A stretch of DNA of 49,422 nt, taken from Krasilnikovozyma curviuscula. Taxonomy: Eukaryota; Basidiomycota; Tremellomycetes; Cystofilobasidiales; Mrakiaceae. Location: NCBI GenBank assembly GCA_014825775.1, contig MVAQ01000160.1:1-49422 (forward strand), written 5' to 3'. The notes below the pieces were generated by a model. It was not told the DNA's origin, did not search any database, and saw only the letters and a list, made by a program, of their open reading frames with translations. Each line of letters starts with the position of its first letter. Within the stretch, counting starts at the first letter, position 1. Position numbers and translations under genes: made by a program. Shown one piece after another: positions 12,798-26,642 of the stretch.

Positions 12798-15460
12798 ATG
12801 AAGGTAGTGGGCCTCCTCTCTGGAGGGAAGGACAGCACCTTCAATCTGATGCACTGCGTGAAGCTGGGACATACCCTAGTTGCAGTAGCCTCTTTGGTTC
12901 CTCCAGCAAAACAGGAGGACGAAGAGCTCAACTCCTTCATGTACCAAACGGTCGGTCTCAGTGTGATCCCCCTCATTGCAGAGGCTCTAGGTATTCCTTG
13001 CATACGAAGGGTGATTACCGGCAGTGCTAAAAAGGTTGGGAAGGAATATGGTCGGAGACAGGGCATCGCTTCAAAGGAGTTCCGAGAAATGACCCAGAAG
13101 CTCGACGAGGAAGGTGATGAAACAGAGGATCTGTACGAGCTGCTGAAGGAAGTCAAGGTAAGTTCGCATTTTATGACTGATACTCAAATTCTGGCTAACT
13201 TCTCTTCTCAGGCTAGCTTCCCTGACGTCGAAGGAGTTTCAGTAGGAGCAATTTTATCTTCGTACCAACGAATTAGAGTGGAACAGGTGTAAGAAGCTAC
13301 TTTACTTTTGCTCTCTCAAAACTATCTCGAACTTACTGTTCTATTTCAGGTGCGCCCGTCTTGGTCTCACTCCGCTTGTCTACCTCTGGCAGGCAGAGCA
13401 AGAGCCTCTGATCGAACAGATGATATCTTCTGGCCTGGTAGCTCGTCTGGTCAAAGTGGCTGGTGCAGGATTGAAGGTGTCACATTTGGGTCAGACGTTG
13501 GAAGAAATGTTGCCAATACTGAAGCAGCTGAATGAGGTTTATGGTCTTCACGTCGCAGGAGAAGGTGGTGAATTTGAAACCGTCACAGTGGACTGTCCCT
13601 TATTTGAACGAAGTATTAAGTTGTAAGTCTTAAATTAATAAATTTACTCTCTTGTCTGCTACTAGAGGGCTAACTTGTGCATTTCTAGCGACGAGACCAT
13701 CACCATCATTCCAACTCCGGACAAGTTCGCCCCGGTAGCTCACCTCCGAGTGCTCAAAGCGTCACTCTCAGAACCAAAATCAGACTGGACCCAACCTACC
13801 GCATCCGAACTCAATTCACTAATGGGTCTTGATAATATTCTTGACGAACAGGCAGAGAATGTCCTGTCAACCATCGGTGAGGATTGGACTCCTTCTCCTC
13901 CGACAGTTGCTGAAGAATCGTCTGTTCCGACCAACATCCACACCATCGCAAACTCTAGGAAAGGAAACTGGATATCTGTTGGAAATGTGACTGCTGGTGC
14001 GAGTAGATCGACACCGTCAGGCACATACGAGACTGGAAGTGTCGAGGAAGAAGTTGAACTTTGTTTCAAGACGCTGGAAGGTGACTATCCAAGCATCCTC
14101 CTACCTTCGTGTTAATATCCGACCAATGACCAATACTTTTTAACAGACGAACTCTCAAAACATCAGCTTACCCTTACCTCAATAACATCAATCAATCTCC
14201 TCATCTCATCAATGTCTCTCTTTCCTCAGTGCAACAAAGTCTATTCGACATTTTTCGGCTCATCACCTCCTGTCAGAGCATGTGTGGCGGTTCCGCTTCC
14301 AGAAATCGAAAGGATACGAATTGAAGCTTTAGCTTTTGCAGGTGATTTGGAAAAGAGAAATGTATTACATGTTCAAGGACTGAGTCACTGGGCTCCCGCC
14401 AACATTGGACCATACAGTCAGGCGGTTATTGTGAGTAGATACCAAGTGAGGAACTCAATTGAAAGTTAAAGTCATTGATGATCTAACCCTCCCTTAGTAC
14501 GACGAGCGAGTTTTCATCGCTGGTCAGATCCCTCTCATTCCTCCGACTCTCACGCTCCCTTCACCACCATCACTGCCGCTCGAGATCGTACTATCACTCA
14601 AACATGTTAGATCAATCATAACAGCAATCAAAGAAGGTGCCGGTGGAGGTTGGAAGGGCCACTGGGAGGCAATGGTGTGTTGGTTGGGTAAGAAGGTATA
14701 CATGCCTTTGGCGAGAAATGGTTGGAATGCTCACGCAGACCTTGTGAGTTGATACATTTTCAATAAACTCTCAAGCTTATTTATTGTGCTTCCTTTACTT
14801 ACACTCATACACTCCACAGAATCAGCTTTCGAGTGTCCCCATTTTGTTCATCACTGCGTCATCTTTACCAAAGGGTGCCATGGTGGAATGGCAGCCTGCT
14901 CTTCATACTTCGAGACCAACCTTGCTTCATTCCCAAGATAGTGAAGACGATACGGACGATGACGAATCCACACGTATAGCTCGAACACCGATCTGGACCT
15001 CTTTTGAAGAAGGCGCCGGCATCGAAGGTGGAACATGTGTATTTGATGCAGGAGCTTCAAGCTCTTTGGTTGTTGCGTGTAACAGTGGTGTGTGCTAATC
15101 TTTTGAGCCTCTCGTCAACTCCGGACTCTTACGCCATTATCGTTCGTTGCGCTTCCAGACTTCGCTTTGAATACAAACACTGCCACGTTAAATACCATCA
15201 AGTCAAGCCTCAGTAGATCATTTTCTTTGAGGATTTTCCATTTGGCGACTGTCGATTCTGCTGCTGGTAAGTTGAGACATCGTTTACATGGCCAACCGCA
15301 TGCCATTTCCTTTGATTTGCTATTTCCAGTTCTCTCTTCATTGAAGTCAATATTGGATCTCTCGGATGGTATGTTTCCAGCAACGACCTTCATACCTTGT
15401 CGAGGCATTGCGGGGAAGAAAGGTGATTGGGAGCTTGGCTTGGTTGCGCTGGGGGTGTGA
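12798..15460 (+). CDS. DPH6: Diphthine-ammonia ligase Dph6 with RidA-like domains
   Basis: Catalyses the last step of diphthamide synthesis on elongation factor 2: ATP-dependent amidation of diphthine. The N-terminal domain begins MKVVGLLSGGKDS, an N-type ATP pyrophosphatase (PP-loop) motif, and carries the Dph6 signature GEGGEFET near 13560. After a linker, two YjgF/RidA-like modules follow. The first contains the stretch around PPVRACVAVPLPEIERI (14265-14330); the second starts SHWAPANIGPYSQAV (14383-14430) and ends near FIPCRGIAGKKGDWELGLVAL. The same three-part layout is known from yeast Dph6 (YLR143W). The start is the ATG at 12798 because SGGKDS follows directly. The long exon at 14150-14430 joins the preceding one in phase. 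Splicing between 15080 and 15330 is less certain. Stop TGA is at 15458-15460. Confidence 0.9.
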
Positions 15461-15787
15461 CGGCTCAAGTCTAGTGCGTTGGACTTCGTATGGAATTTGT
15501 TGTATGAACAGATCTTGTGAAACACTGCAACGAAGTTGGAAAGGTCGGAAAACTGGGTCTTATCAGAGGCGACGTCTCTGCTCGCATGTATCCGGCTCCG
15601 CAGAATTTAATGCGTCGACGTTGCGTCTACATTCTGCAGACGAACGGAACTTGATTTAAGGTCTGCTCCTCGCACATGGTCTCTCTGTTATAAAAGAAAG
15701 AAGTTTACATTCTTCTGTCCTCCTTCAACGTCTTCCCTCGTGCAAATTTCTTCCCTCTAAACGGCCTACCACACTACTTACCTAATT
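15461..15787. other. Intergenic, DPH6 to acidic protein A
   Basis: Short intergenic region holding the promoter of the acidic-protein gene, with a clear TATA box (listed separately) and a CT-rich leader just before the ATG. Nothing else recognised. Confidence 0.6.
15689..15696 (+). promoter_or_regulatory. TATA box of acidic protein A
   Basis: TATAAAAG, 99 nt upstream of the ATG at 15788. The paralogue A' has the same octamer 110 nt upstream of its own ATG, which supports function. Confidence 0.65.
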
Positions 15788-16504
15788 ATGGCCGCCTCCC
15801 TCGCCCCATCCGCCTTTGGCCAACAACAAGGCAAAGTTTCGCCTTACCTTAACTTCCTCCTCACTGAACCTCTCGCTCCAGAGTCGGACGGCTTTACTAT
15901 CGACGAGGATGTGACTGAAGGCGACGATGCAGACGACGACGAGGACAACGACGACGACGGTTCCTCGATGGATGAGGACAACGCTGACTATTCCTCGGAT
16001 GATGAGAGTGACGCCAAAATAGATCCTTTTGAGCTGAAGGATCTCATTGCGTAAGTTTCTTGTAACCCATATCTAATATTTTGCGTTCTCGCTTTTTGAC
16101 CTTTGGCGCTATTGACTGTCGATGCGAATAGTGAAACCCTTGAAAATGATAAAATGTTCCACAAGACCACCGGTACAGCTATTGCATTTGTCAATGCTGA
16201 TGGTACCCTGATTCTTAACTATCACGGCGTTAATGGTAGCCCTGTCACTCTCGAGGAGGTGAATAGCTCACTTTGTGCGATGTCACTCTCCGATTTGATT
16301 TATCATTGCTTATTTTCTCGCTTCCATATTTACCAGGTGCAGGAATACCTTGACAGTAAGAAAGCTAAGAACCTAGGAGGTGGTGACATGGAGATGGATA
16401 ATGGTCTCAAGGATCTCGTCAGTATGAGTTTGCTCATCTCACCTTCCCAACCCAGAAGCGAAGGCTGACATTGTCACCGCCTTCTGCAGCAGATTACCGA
16501 ATAA
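15788..16504 (+). CDS. Small acidic protein of unknown family (A)
   Basis: I do not recognise this family. Four exons (15788-16050, 16132-16258, 16337-16417, 16493-16504) give a 160-residue protein with no stops and consistent phases. The N-terminal block contains SPYLNFLLTEPL, followed by about 45 residues very rich in Asp/Glu (TEGDDADDDEDNDDD and similar). The part after intron 1 is more ordinary: NDKMFHKTTGTAIAFVNADG, a VTLEEVQEYLD segment and a C-terminus GLKDLITE. There is no signal peptide or membrane segment, so I infer a soluble protein, perhaps one that binds a basic partner. The last 12-nt exon is inferred; read-through instead gives a slightly different tail ending at 16468. A paralogue lies at 20696-21430 on the other strand. 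ARF1 follows 519 bp downstream. Confidence 0.75.
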
Positions 16505-17023
16505 CTCCTCTCTTAACAGAAACTCCCACTTATAAGTCTGTCCACTGAGGGTGCCTCCATTTTGTTTATATATTTTATGTGTTCTGCGCTTGTCATATTT
16601 CGGTTTTCATTAATTTTTTCCAAACCAACTGATCTTCTTGGTATCTGAGAATCCATTGAATTTTCAAGTAACTTCTCTTAGCTGCAAGTCGTTGTAGTCT
16701 GAAAGATTGGGAACTTGCCTGCAATCGAGCCGTCTCACAAAAAGATTGCGCCGCTCAGATATAGAATGGAAAGCCGATATTCCCCTCAAATGACGAGTGC
16801 TACCTCCAAATGTTCTGCTCCTGATTCACAGACGTTCTGCAGCCAAGCAAGAGGAAAAATGAGGCGGGTTAACACAACCTCTGACATTTGCGCCGCCGAG
16901 ACAGGCAGACCTTTTTCACATCTATCAGGCCCGCTCGACTGGCACGTACTGCAGCCCTCCCCTCGACTGCCACGCCCAATTTCTCAACTCTTTCCCCCTT
17001 ACCCTTGAAACTTCAATCTCATC
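16505..17023. other. Intergenic, acidic protein A to ARF1
   Basis: 3' region of A (T-rich near 16555-16620) and the ARF1 promoter. A CT-rich stretch lies close to the ARF1 ATG, typical of highly expressed fungal genes. No additional gene seen. Confidence 0.5.
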
Positions 17024-18565
<1,542 letters not shown>

Positions 18566-19344
18566 GGATATTATTAATACAAAAAAGAAGCATAGACAAT
18601 TCGCTCCGACCAAACCTCACAGCAACTGAAAAACCTCTCCCTCACGCACCCCTCAAAATCATCCTTGCAATACCCTTACTTCCTTACATTTTTTCAGCAA
18701 AACGTCTCAATCCTCTTTTGTTTACTTTTGATATCCCGTGGTTTTTCCTTCTCTTCACCTTTTCTCGTACGTTGTGTGTGTGTCTACCTCTGAGACCAGC
18801 CCTCGATTTCTCACTTTTTTTCTATAGTTGTTCATCTTCATCTATAAAGCAGTTTCTCTTCCTACATCTCCACTTTTTTTTGGATTTTGATAAGAAATCG
18901 TTTCAAAACCTAATGGTAGAAACGTATGACTGAAGTTCTGGGATGATATAGAGTGAGCGCTTGGACTATGGAAGGCCATGCAATCAGTATTTTTTGACGA
19001 AAATCAGCTCGTGGAGCGCGGAAGTACATTCACCGCGTCGCGATCAACTTGGATCAAGCGTCTTCATTGTCGCTCGAAACTCTTCACAAGATTTCCTGTC
19101 ATGACCAATTGAGAATAAAGTAATGTTGATAGAGAGTAATACGAGGCGGCTATGCTGTGCCAGACCTTGGTTCCAACGCAACAAGACGATGCGCTGGAAG
19201 TCTTGCGAAGGCAGGGGAAAGGAGGCACGCTGGGTGTATTTAAGGCAGCAAATTCCGGGCAACTGCTATTACTGACTACTGCTACTTCCTCATTCAAATA
19301 TACGCCATCTCAACTCAAGTCAGATATCCACCACAACATCTGCG
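18566..19344. other. Intergenic, ARF1 to Arf'
   Basis: 779 bp. The first 350 bp are strongly pyrimidine-rich, as for a long ARF1 3' UTR. Near 19237-19244 there is a TATTTAAG element, 108 nt before the Arf' ATG, a possible TATA-like box. I see no gene. Confidence 0.5.
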
Positions 19345-20536
<1,192 letters not shown>

Positions 20537-20695
20537 ACATGACCGCCGGCCGAAACTTGAGAAGTGGGATATTTTACAGATAAATATGATTTCTTTCTCG
20601 CTGTGCTCTGATAGAAGGATTTCTCAGAAAAAATTGAATCACAATCACACCACAGCAGAAGCCGAGTATATACAACAGACGTCTCAAGGAACCTC

Positions 20696-21430
20696 CTACT
20701 TGGATGAAGACTTCTTGTTCAGGTTCTACAGGATGAAGGAAATGGTCAAGAAGGAATGATGTAGAGTACCTCATTGTTTAAAATACTCACAAGTTTCTTG
20801 AGATTAGCTGCAATGACTTTGGCGTCGTTATCACCGTCGTAAGACTTCTCATCAGAAGGTTTACCCATTACAACATCCTGGGTTCCAACCTTCTTTACCG
20901 TCTTCTTCTGATTGTAGATAGGTGAATAAACAGAGAAATCAGTGCCTAGTTTGCAACAAAGGAGCAAGGAGTTGAAAAGAAATTGCCATACCGGAGCATC
21001 CGGTGCCTTGGTCTGAACCTTTTTAGGAACTTCGTAGTAAGATGGACATTCAAGTATGTGGGAAGCGGAAAAAAGAAGGCTGATTCGGGAAGGAGCGGAC
21101 GAAGGGTGATTCTTGAATTCTTCTCGTTCGCTACGTGAACATGAGAGGAGAGGAAGCATCAGCGTTTAGCTTTCTGATCATCACTCAACATACAACTTAC
21201 GCAACCAGCCCGTCCAACTCGTCATCCCCCTTGGTGATTCTGATTTCCTCTATATCCTCATCATCGGAGTAGTCGAAGTCCTCGTCGTTGTCCCCGACGG
21301 AGGAGAAGGTTTCGTCTGAGGAAGCAGATCTGTCTCCATCTTCATTATCCAGTGGTTCAGTGAGGAGAAAATTAAGGTAGGGCGATGGTTGGCGTTTGGA
21401 GGAGGAGGCTCCTGATCTCGTGGTAGTCAT
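20696..21430 (-). CDS. Small acidic/basic protein, paralogue of A (A')
   Basis: Paralogue of the acidic protein at 15788. Exons on the minus strand: 21430-21201, 21130-20992, 20907-20791 and 20725-20696, giving 171 residues in consistent phase. The N-terminus shares SPYLNFLLTEPL and an acidic run (DNDEDFDYSDDEDIEE). Intron 1 lies at the same place and phase as in A: after GC of an Ala codon, with donor GTAAGT, following ...GLV versus ...DLI. The rest has diverged and is basic (KKTVKKVG, tail NLNKKSSSK), so this copy is bipolar, acidic then basic. No family recognised. The last exon is inferred; reading through intron 3 instead gives a stop at 20746. The promoter carries the same TATAAAAG octamer as A. 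Confidence 0.7.
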
Positions 21431-21781
21431 TGTTAAAGGAAGAGTTGAGTAGAGTTCGTTTGCGCGTGAGAGGTGAATGGTCAGGACAAGATGACGTGTC
21501 GATGCTAGAATATAACCGGGGTTGAGAGAGCTCTTTTATATTGTTGCTGAGAGGGGGAGTTCGTGTGGACGTGGTTGCTTTTAATAGAGACGCAAAGACG
21601 AAAGATTTGTGCGTAGACGGGATTATCGTCGCGTCGGCTCCGAAAAGTTATCCGCGTGCGACCAAGTCGACATTTCGACCCAACCATTCACGCCTGGGTC
21701 AAAACATCAGCAGTAGGGAAGAAAGCATCTTCACGAGTAGCACAGAACGGCGATGTCACCACAAAAGCTTTAGTTTTAACG
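21431..21781. other. Intergenic, A' promoter and TF 3' end
   Basis: 351 bp between the A' ATG and the stop of the upstream transcription-factor gene, both on the minus strand. It contains the A' TATA box; I see nothing else. Confidence 0.5.
21533..21540 (-). promoter_or_regulatory. TATA box of A'
   Basis: TATAAAAG on the minus strand, 110 nt upstream of the A' ATG. Same octamer and similar distance as for A. Confidence 0.6.
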
Positions 21782-24396
21782 CTAGACACCACTCCAAGTC
21801 GTTGCATCTGGCAAGAGTTGCTCTCCAGCTAACAGCCAGTCCTCTGCCCATGGGAAACCAAAGTTGAACCAGGAGGACGGATCAATCTGGAGCTCTAACG
21901 CACTGTCAGTGGTCCCGGAAACTGTTGAAACATCTGTGAAAGCAGCAGATCGTAAATGAGCTTGTTGAACTGGTCCTTCAGGAAGGAGCGGGCAATTGGG
22001 CAACTCACCAGGGAGATCAAGCACAGAAGGCGCTGGAAAAAATATCTCCTTTAAAGCGGACATCTCTGGGAAGTGATCTTTGGGAATGCTTCCAAGAAGG
22101 GAGCTGACCTGATCTAGGGTTTTAGTTGCGATATCCCACTGGTACTCATTCTTGAACTTGAGTAATCTGGTAAGGATCTTGGAGAGTATCGTTTCAGCTT
22201 TAGATAGAAGCGGGGTACCTCTGGATCTGACAGCTGCTTGAACGAGCAAACATGCGCAGTTGATGAGGTGGTAAGAAGAGTCTATGGTAATTTGAGAACT
22301 CAACTCAGTAAAACCGAAGAAATGTGCTTCAATCCCCAGACTTACAAGGGTTCCAAAACGACTCCAAGTCAGACGCATCCAGTCCTTCCAAAAACCACAC
22401 CATCTTCTGAGCAACCCCAAGAGCGATAACCACCGGCTGGTCAGAACTGTCAGCACCACTTCCCTCGAGCGCGAGCCTGGCAACCAACACCGTCAATCCC
22501 AAGTAGACCAGTTGACTTGACCTGACACCCGAAGCAGTCGCTGTTCCATCAACTGACGGTTTGATTCCGATTCCATTTGACTCAGCCCACGTCTCAAACG
22601 ATTCCAAATCATCGCTGATCTCCAACAGTGCCGCCATCTTCTTCTCTTCCACTGCAACCTCATCCATCATGCTGTAGAGCGCCTCGACAGTGTAGAAGTT
22701 GATAAGGATCTCGTCAAGGATAAGTGTAAGACGACACATGGCCAGGAAGCTATTCCACGAGTCGGTGTCGTCTTTGTTGGATTCCTGATGCCGACCCCAA
22801 TCGGACTCCGAGAAGGTCGGTATGGGAACGTTATGGTTTGAGGAGTGCAGATGACTTGGCCGGCCATAGACGAGAGCAGAAAGTTTATCGTGCGTCAAAA
22901 CTGCCCACCAGAGTCTCTTTCTGACGCTTTTCTCCCAGCGCGGCAGGTCCCACGTCGTCGGATCTATATGTAGTCCAAGCAAGTGTGCAGCACTCACTGC
23001 TTTCCCAAGAGAGATGCAGTTCTGGCCGGGATCGTCGATGGTAGATGCGTACATGTCGAGCATTGCGAAATGAAGCACCTGCAGTCGCGGCTGGCGGTAG
23101 TCTTCGATAAGGGATGAGATGGCAATTTTCCATAACGGCCGGACGAGGTGGTGTAGTTCGGGGACGTAGAATGCTGAATGTGCAATTATTCCGGTCAGGA
23201 GCAGGTGTGGGTAAGGACCGGCGCCATTAGATGACGGCGTGTTGGACAACGAGGCGAGGAGGCGGACTTTGTTGAGAACTGGAAGGGCACGTAGGACTTT
23301 GGAGACAAAGCTTCGAGAGAGAGAGAGAGAGAAAGAGAGATATTTTATCAGTATGTTAACTCTGGAGACGATCTGCAGATCTGACTCACATGTCCAGCAG
23401 AGTATCTGGCCAAGTATCTTTTCCCGTCGAAGCCAACAACTCGAGCGACGAGTTGAGTCGACTCCTCCCTCCAACACCCTCAAGCTCAAAGTTCCCGTAG
23501 ATCATTCGAGGATTCTTCACGAAGAATGCAGGTCTGCTTGGATCTTGACTAACTTGGCGGAAGGACACTTTGTTTGGTGGGTGCGGAGCATTTGTTGGTG
23601 TTGAAGCCGAGGGAGAAGGGGTGATTGCCCCTCCAGTCGATTTTGTACTCTCAAGGAACAGCTCGGTATATGATGCGAAACCAACATAATGAGATTCTTC
23701 TTGAGTGGTGGTTTCAAGATCTAGCGGTTCAGCATAGGTTCCATCGTCCTATGAGAAAAGAAATGACCAGGAAAGAAACAATGTTCTTAGTATGAAAACA
23801 CAAAGTACAGTAACGAATTACCTCGTTTACTCACATCGCTGTCCTCGCTTTCCTCAGCTTCCCTCGCCCTCTCTGCTTTCATTCTCCGTAGCTGATTGTG
23901 TAGAGAGCTTTCGTTCCCAATCTTACTAGCACCTGATCCTTTCTCATTGGTATCTCCATCCTTAATATCGCCAGTCTTGATAATCTTCGGTCGTTTGGCG
24001 GGAGGAGCATCGAAAGTACACACTCTGTTCGACCGTTTACATTTTTCACAGGGCTCACCTCTCACGCTGGTGATATAATCCGAGATCAGTACCCAGTAGT
24101 ATAAGATAGAGACAGAAGGATTTCTACTCACGGTATGAGGCATATGTGTTTCTGTTTTCGACACTGGCAGAACATTAAGCAAAGGGAATGGTCAGCGTTT
24201 CAGCTGGATTTTCCCAACAATCAAAAATGGTCATTACTGGATCGCAAGGACGGTCACGACGAGATCTCTTTGGACGCTGAGAGATAGTGGCTAACACTAA
24301 GCCTGAGCCTGACCCTGAAGCCTCAGCACTCATCCTAGGTCGCGGTCGAGAGGCAGAATCTACTACTGATGTCCAGCTTGAGCAGAGAGCGCTCAT
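21782..24396 (-). CDS. Zn2Cys6 transcription factor with fungal_trans-type middle region
   Basis: Nuclear DNA-binding regulator. The cluster reads RPCDPCRQKQKHIC, then GEPCEKCKRSNRVC, assembled across introns with donors at CCA|GTAATG and CC|GTGAGT. Spacing of the first half is CX2CX7C rather than the usual CX2CX6C. A basic stretch PPAKRPK and a Lys/Arg/Glu-rich linker follow, then the fungal-specific middle homology region: HSAFYVPELHHLVRPLWK, an AMLDMYASTID segment, HLLGLHIDPTTWDLPRWEKSVRKRLWWAV and an LILDEILINFYTVEAL helix. The C-terminus at 22330-21782 is Trp/Pro-rich. The ATG at 24396 is chosen; a later in-frame ATG (MSAEASGSG, near 24333) is possible. An intron near 23300 has a long CT tract before its acceptor. 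Target genes are unknown; the divergent aldolase neighbour shares its promoter. Confidence 0.85.
23315..23340. repeat. GA/CT dinucleotide repeat in TF intron
   Basis: Run of GA repeats with one interruption. On the coding (minus) strand it is a CT tract directly before the acceptor, so it doubles as the polypyrimidine tract. Confidence 0.8.
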
Positions 24397-24695
24397 TTCT
24401 CGGATTGTTGTCCTGATTTTTCCAATTTCTCAAGGAGATCCTGTGTAATTGTAGTTTTCTTGTTCATTCGAATACGAGTACACAAAACCCGGAGATAAGC
24501 CAGCTTGCATAGGCAAAACTGGACGGCGAAGCGACGGCGAATCGCCGGCGAACGGGAAAGTGGATAAGAGGATATAAACCTCGACTCAGTCGGATTCAAC
24601 ATGATTTTCCCAACAGCTTCGAAACCTCCATCCTAAGACTTTATCGCATAGAACCAGACCCTAATCAGATATTCCACCCACCCTATTCTTCAGAA
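24397..24695. promoter_or_regulatory. Divergent promoter, Zn2Cys6 factor and aldolase
   Basis: 299 bp between two divergent start codons. On the minus side a 69-codon upstream frame starts with ATG at 24602 and its TGA overlaps the transcription-factor ATG (ATGA). Shared promoters often link a pathway regulator to its target in fungi; here that is inference only. Confidence 0.5.
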
Positions 24696-26066
24696 ATGCC
24701 AATCGCCGTACCCAAAGGAGCGGCCCCCTCCCAGATCTCTAATCCAGAGCATGCCTTCCCCATCACTTCGAACCACTCTGAATCTCCCTTCAGCTTGATA
24801 CAGGTTGGGCCTCACCGTACCCTGATGCCCACATTCAGCAGCCTCAAGGACGAGCAGACCTACCGGAAGCAGCATTTGGCCCTGTGTTTCAGGATCTTGC
24901 ATCGGCAGGGTATGAGTGAAGGAATTGCGGGTAGGTTCAGTGTTCTCAAGCTTCTTTTTTCAAATCAATCAAATTCTGGTTATGCAACGGTTATTTTCGT
25001 TGGTTTCCCCGCCCTTTGATTACTTCTTTGCTCATCCTCGTCACCTTCTGGCTCTGTCTAACAGGTCATCTCTCAATCAGAGATCCAGTAGACCCCATGA
25101 GCTTCTGGACTAATCCACAAGGAAAGTCATTCGCTCTCATGAAGGTCTCTGTACGTCAGCCTCTCCTCTTTTCAAGACAAAGCGTAATTTGTATCAAGTT
25201 CTCATTCCACTGTGTATTATAGAGCCTGATCAGAGTATCAGTACTGAGCGGACAAGTTCTAGAGGGTATTTACCCGGTCGATGCATCCGCGACGTCGATC
25301 CACGCACCCATCTACCGTCTCCAAGGACGCGGACCAGGCGCTCCAGGTGGTTCATCAGGGGGCGTTGAGTCAATTGTACACGTTCATAGTGCATATACAA
25401 AAGGTAAGTGATTAATTGTAGTGTAATGGGGTTGAAAACTGCGACTCAAATTTCCAGTTCCCTCATCTAACATCTTACGCAACGCGCTCCCTTTACAATC
25501 CAGCTTTCTCAGCGTTGGGAAGACAGCTTGAGATGATCAATCAAGATGTTTGTGCCTACCATAACAGCACCGTGCTCGTTCCATTTGGCGGTAAGTCTTT
25601 TTCTAACTCGCGTCCCGCAGTTGTCTGTATCTTATCTGACCTCGGTCGTCTTTGTGTATATCAGGTGCCGTCTTCACTCTTACTGAGGGAGAACGTATCG
25701 CATCTTACCTCGGAAATGAAAACAAGATCGCTGTGTTGCAGAACCACGGCATTCTCTGCGTAGGGCGACTCTCGATTGATGAATCGACCTGGTGGTAATC
25801 ATGATCTTCAAACGACAACATTCCGTTTAACCCCCTTCTTACCTTCATGTTTCCTTTGCTCTAGGATGATTAATTTCGACATGTGTTGCCGCGCTCAACT
25901 CCTGCTTGATGCGGCTCGCCGTCCGACGGACAATGTGCAGCTTGTGGAGGGCGAAGAGCTGAGGCTAACGAAGGAGGAGATCGGAACTTCTGAAATGGGA
26001 TGGTTCCAACTTGCTGGGCTGGTTGAGGAGGAGGAACAGCACAGTCAGGGGGACCACAAGAAGTGA
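24696..26066 (+). CDS. Class II aldolase/adducin domain protein
   Basis: Cytosolic protein with the class II aldolase fold (fuculose-1-phosphate aldolase/adducin head family), probably a zinc-dependent lyase of unknown substrate; similar fungal proteins are often annotated as Mug14-like. Visible motifs: EGIAGHLSIRDP in the N-terminal substrate loop, VHVHSAYTKAFSALG with the paired metal-binding histidines, and VLQNHGILCVG with the third histidine. Length is about 300 residues, normal for the fungal family. The start is the ATG at 24696; the first exon is 235 nt or so and ends at the intron before GHLSIRDP. The stop TGA is at 26064-26066. The C-terminus is acidic (LVEEEEQHSQG). It shares a promoter with the Zn2Cys6 factor. 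Confidence 0.88.
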
Positions 26067-26642
26067 GCAGTGTAGTTAGGTCGAGAAGGTTTGTATTGGT
26101 CTTAATTGGTGACAACCGGCAGATATGGACCTGAGTTTTGCTGGGTTGAAAAACGCTGAAGGAAAGAGATATAAACTAACGTGACATGCTCTTCTCGGTT
26201 CATTGATCGCTCAGCGATAGGGGTGGAACAAGAGGGATGTCACGTTCTGCAGGCGACATGCGTAGATTGGTGACGAAGATGAAACATAGCTATTATGAAC
26301 AGCAGTGTCCCAGCTGAGACTTTGAGATATCGAAACACTCTTCAGTGTTTCTCTGACCCTTAATCGCCCTAAGAAACAGTCGCCGTTAAGTAAACAAGCT
26401 TGGGCGGAAGGAGCTTGCGTTCGCTTAATTTGTGGCCGACTAGAACGCCTGTCAAAACGACTGATATTTCCAAGCTCCTACTTCCTTTTCCATAGAAAGC
26501 ACATTTGTTCCAATGAATCGGCTCTATTGTTGTGATATGTAAGTGGGGCTGCAGTACAGCTTCAATTACTCTTTGACCACCATCTCAAAACTCAAGTCAG
26601 TCCTCGAAAGCGACCAGCAATCCAACGGTGAACAGGATTAGA
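26067..26642. other. Intergenic, aldolase to DUF6534-like gene
   Basis: 576 bp; no coding signal with family support. I see no repeat or RNA gene. Confidence 0.5.
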
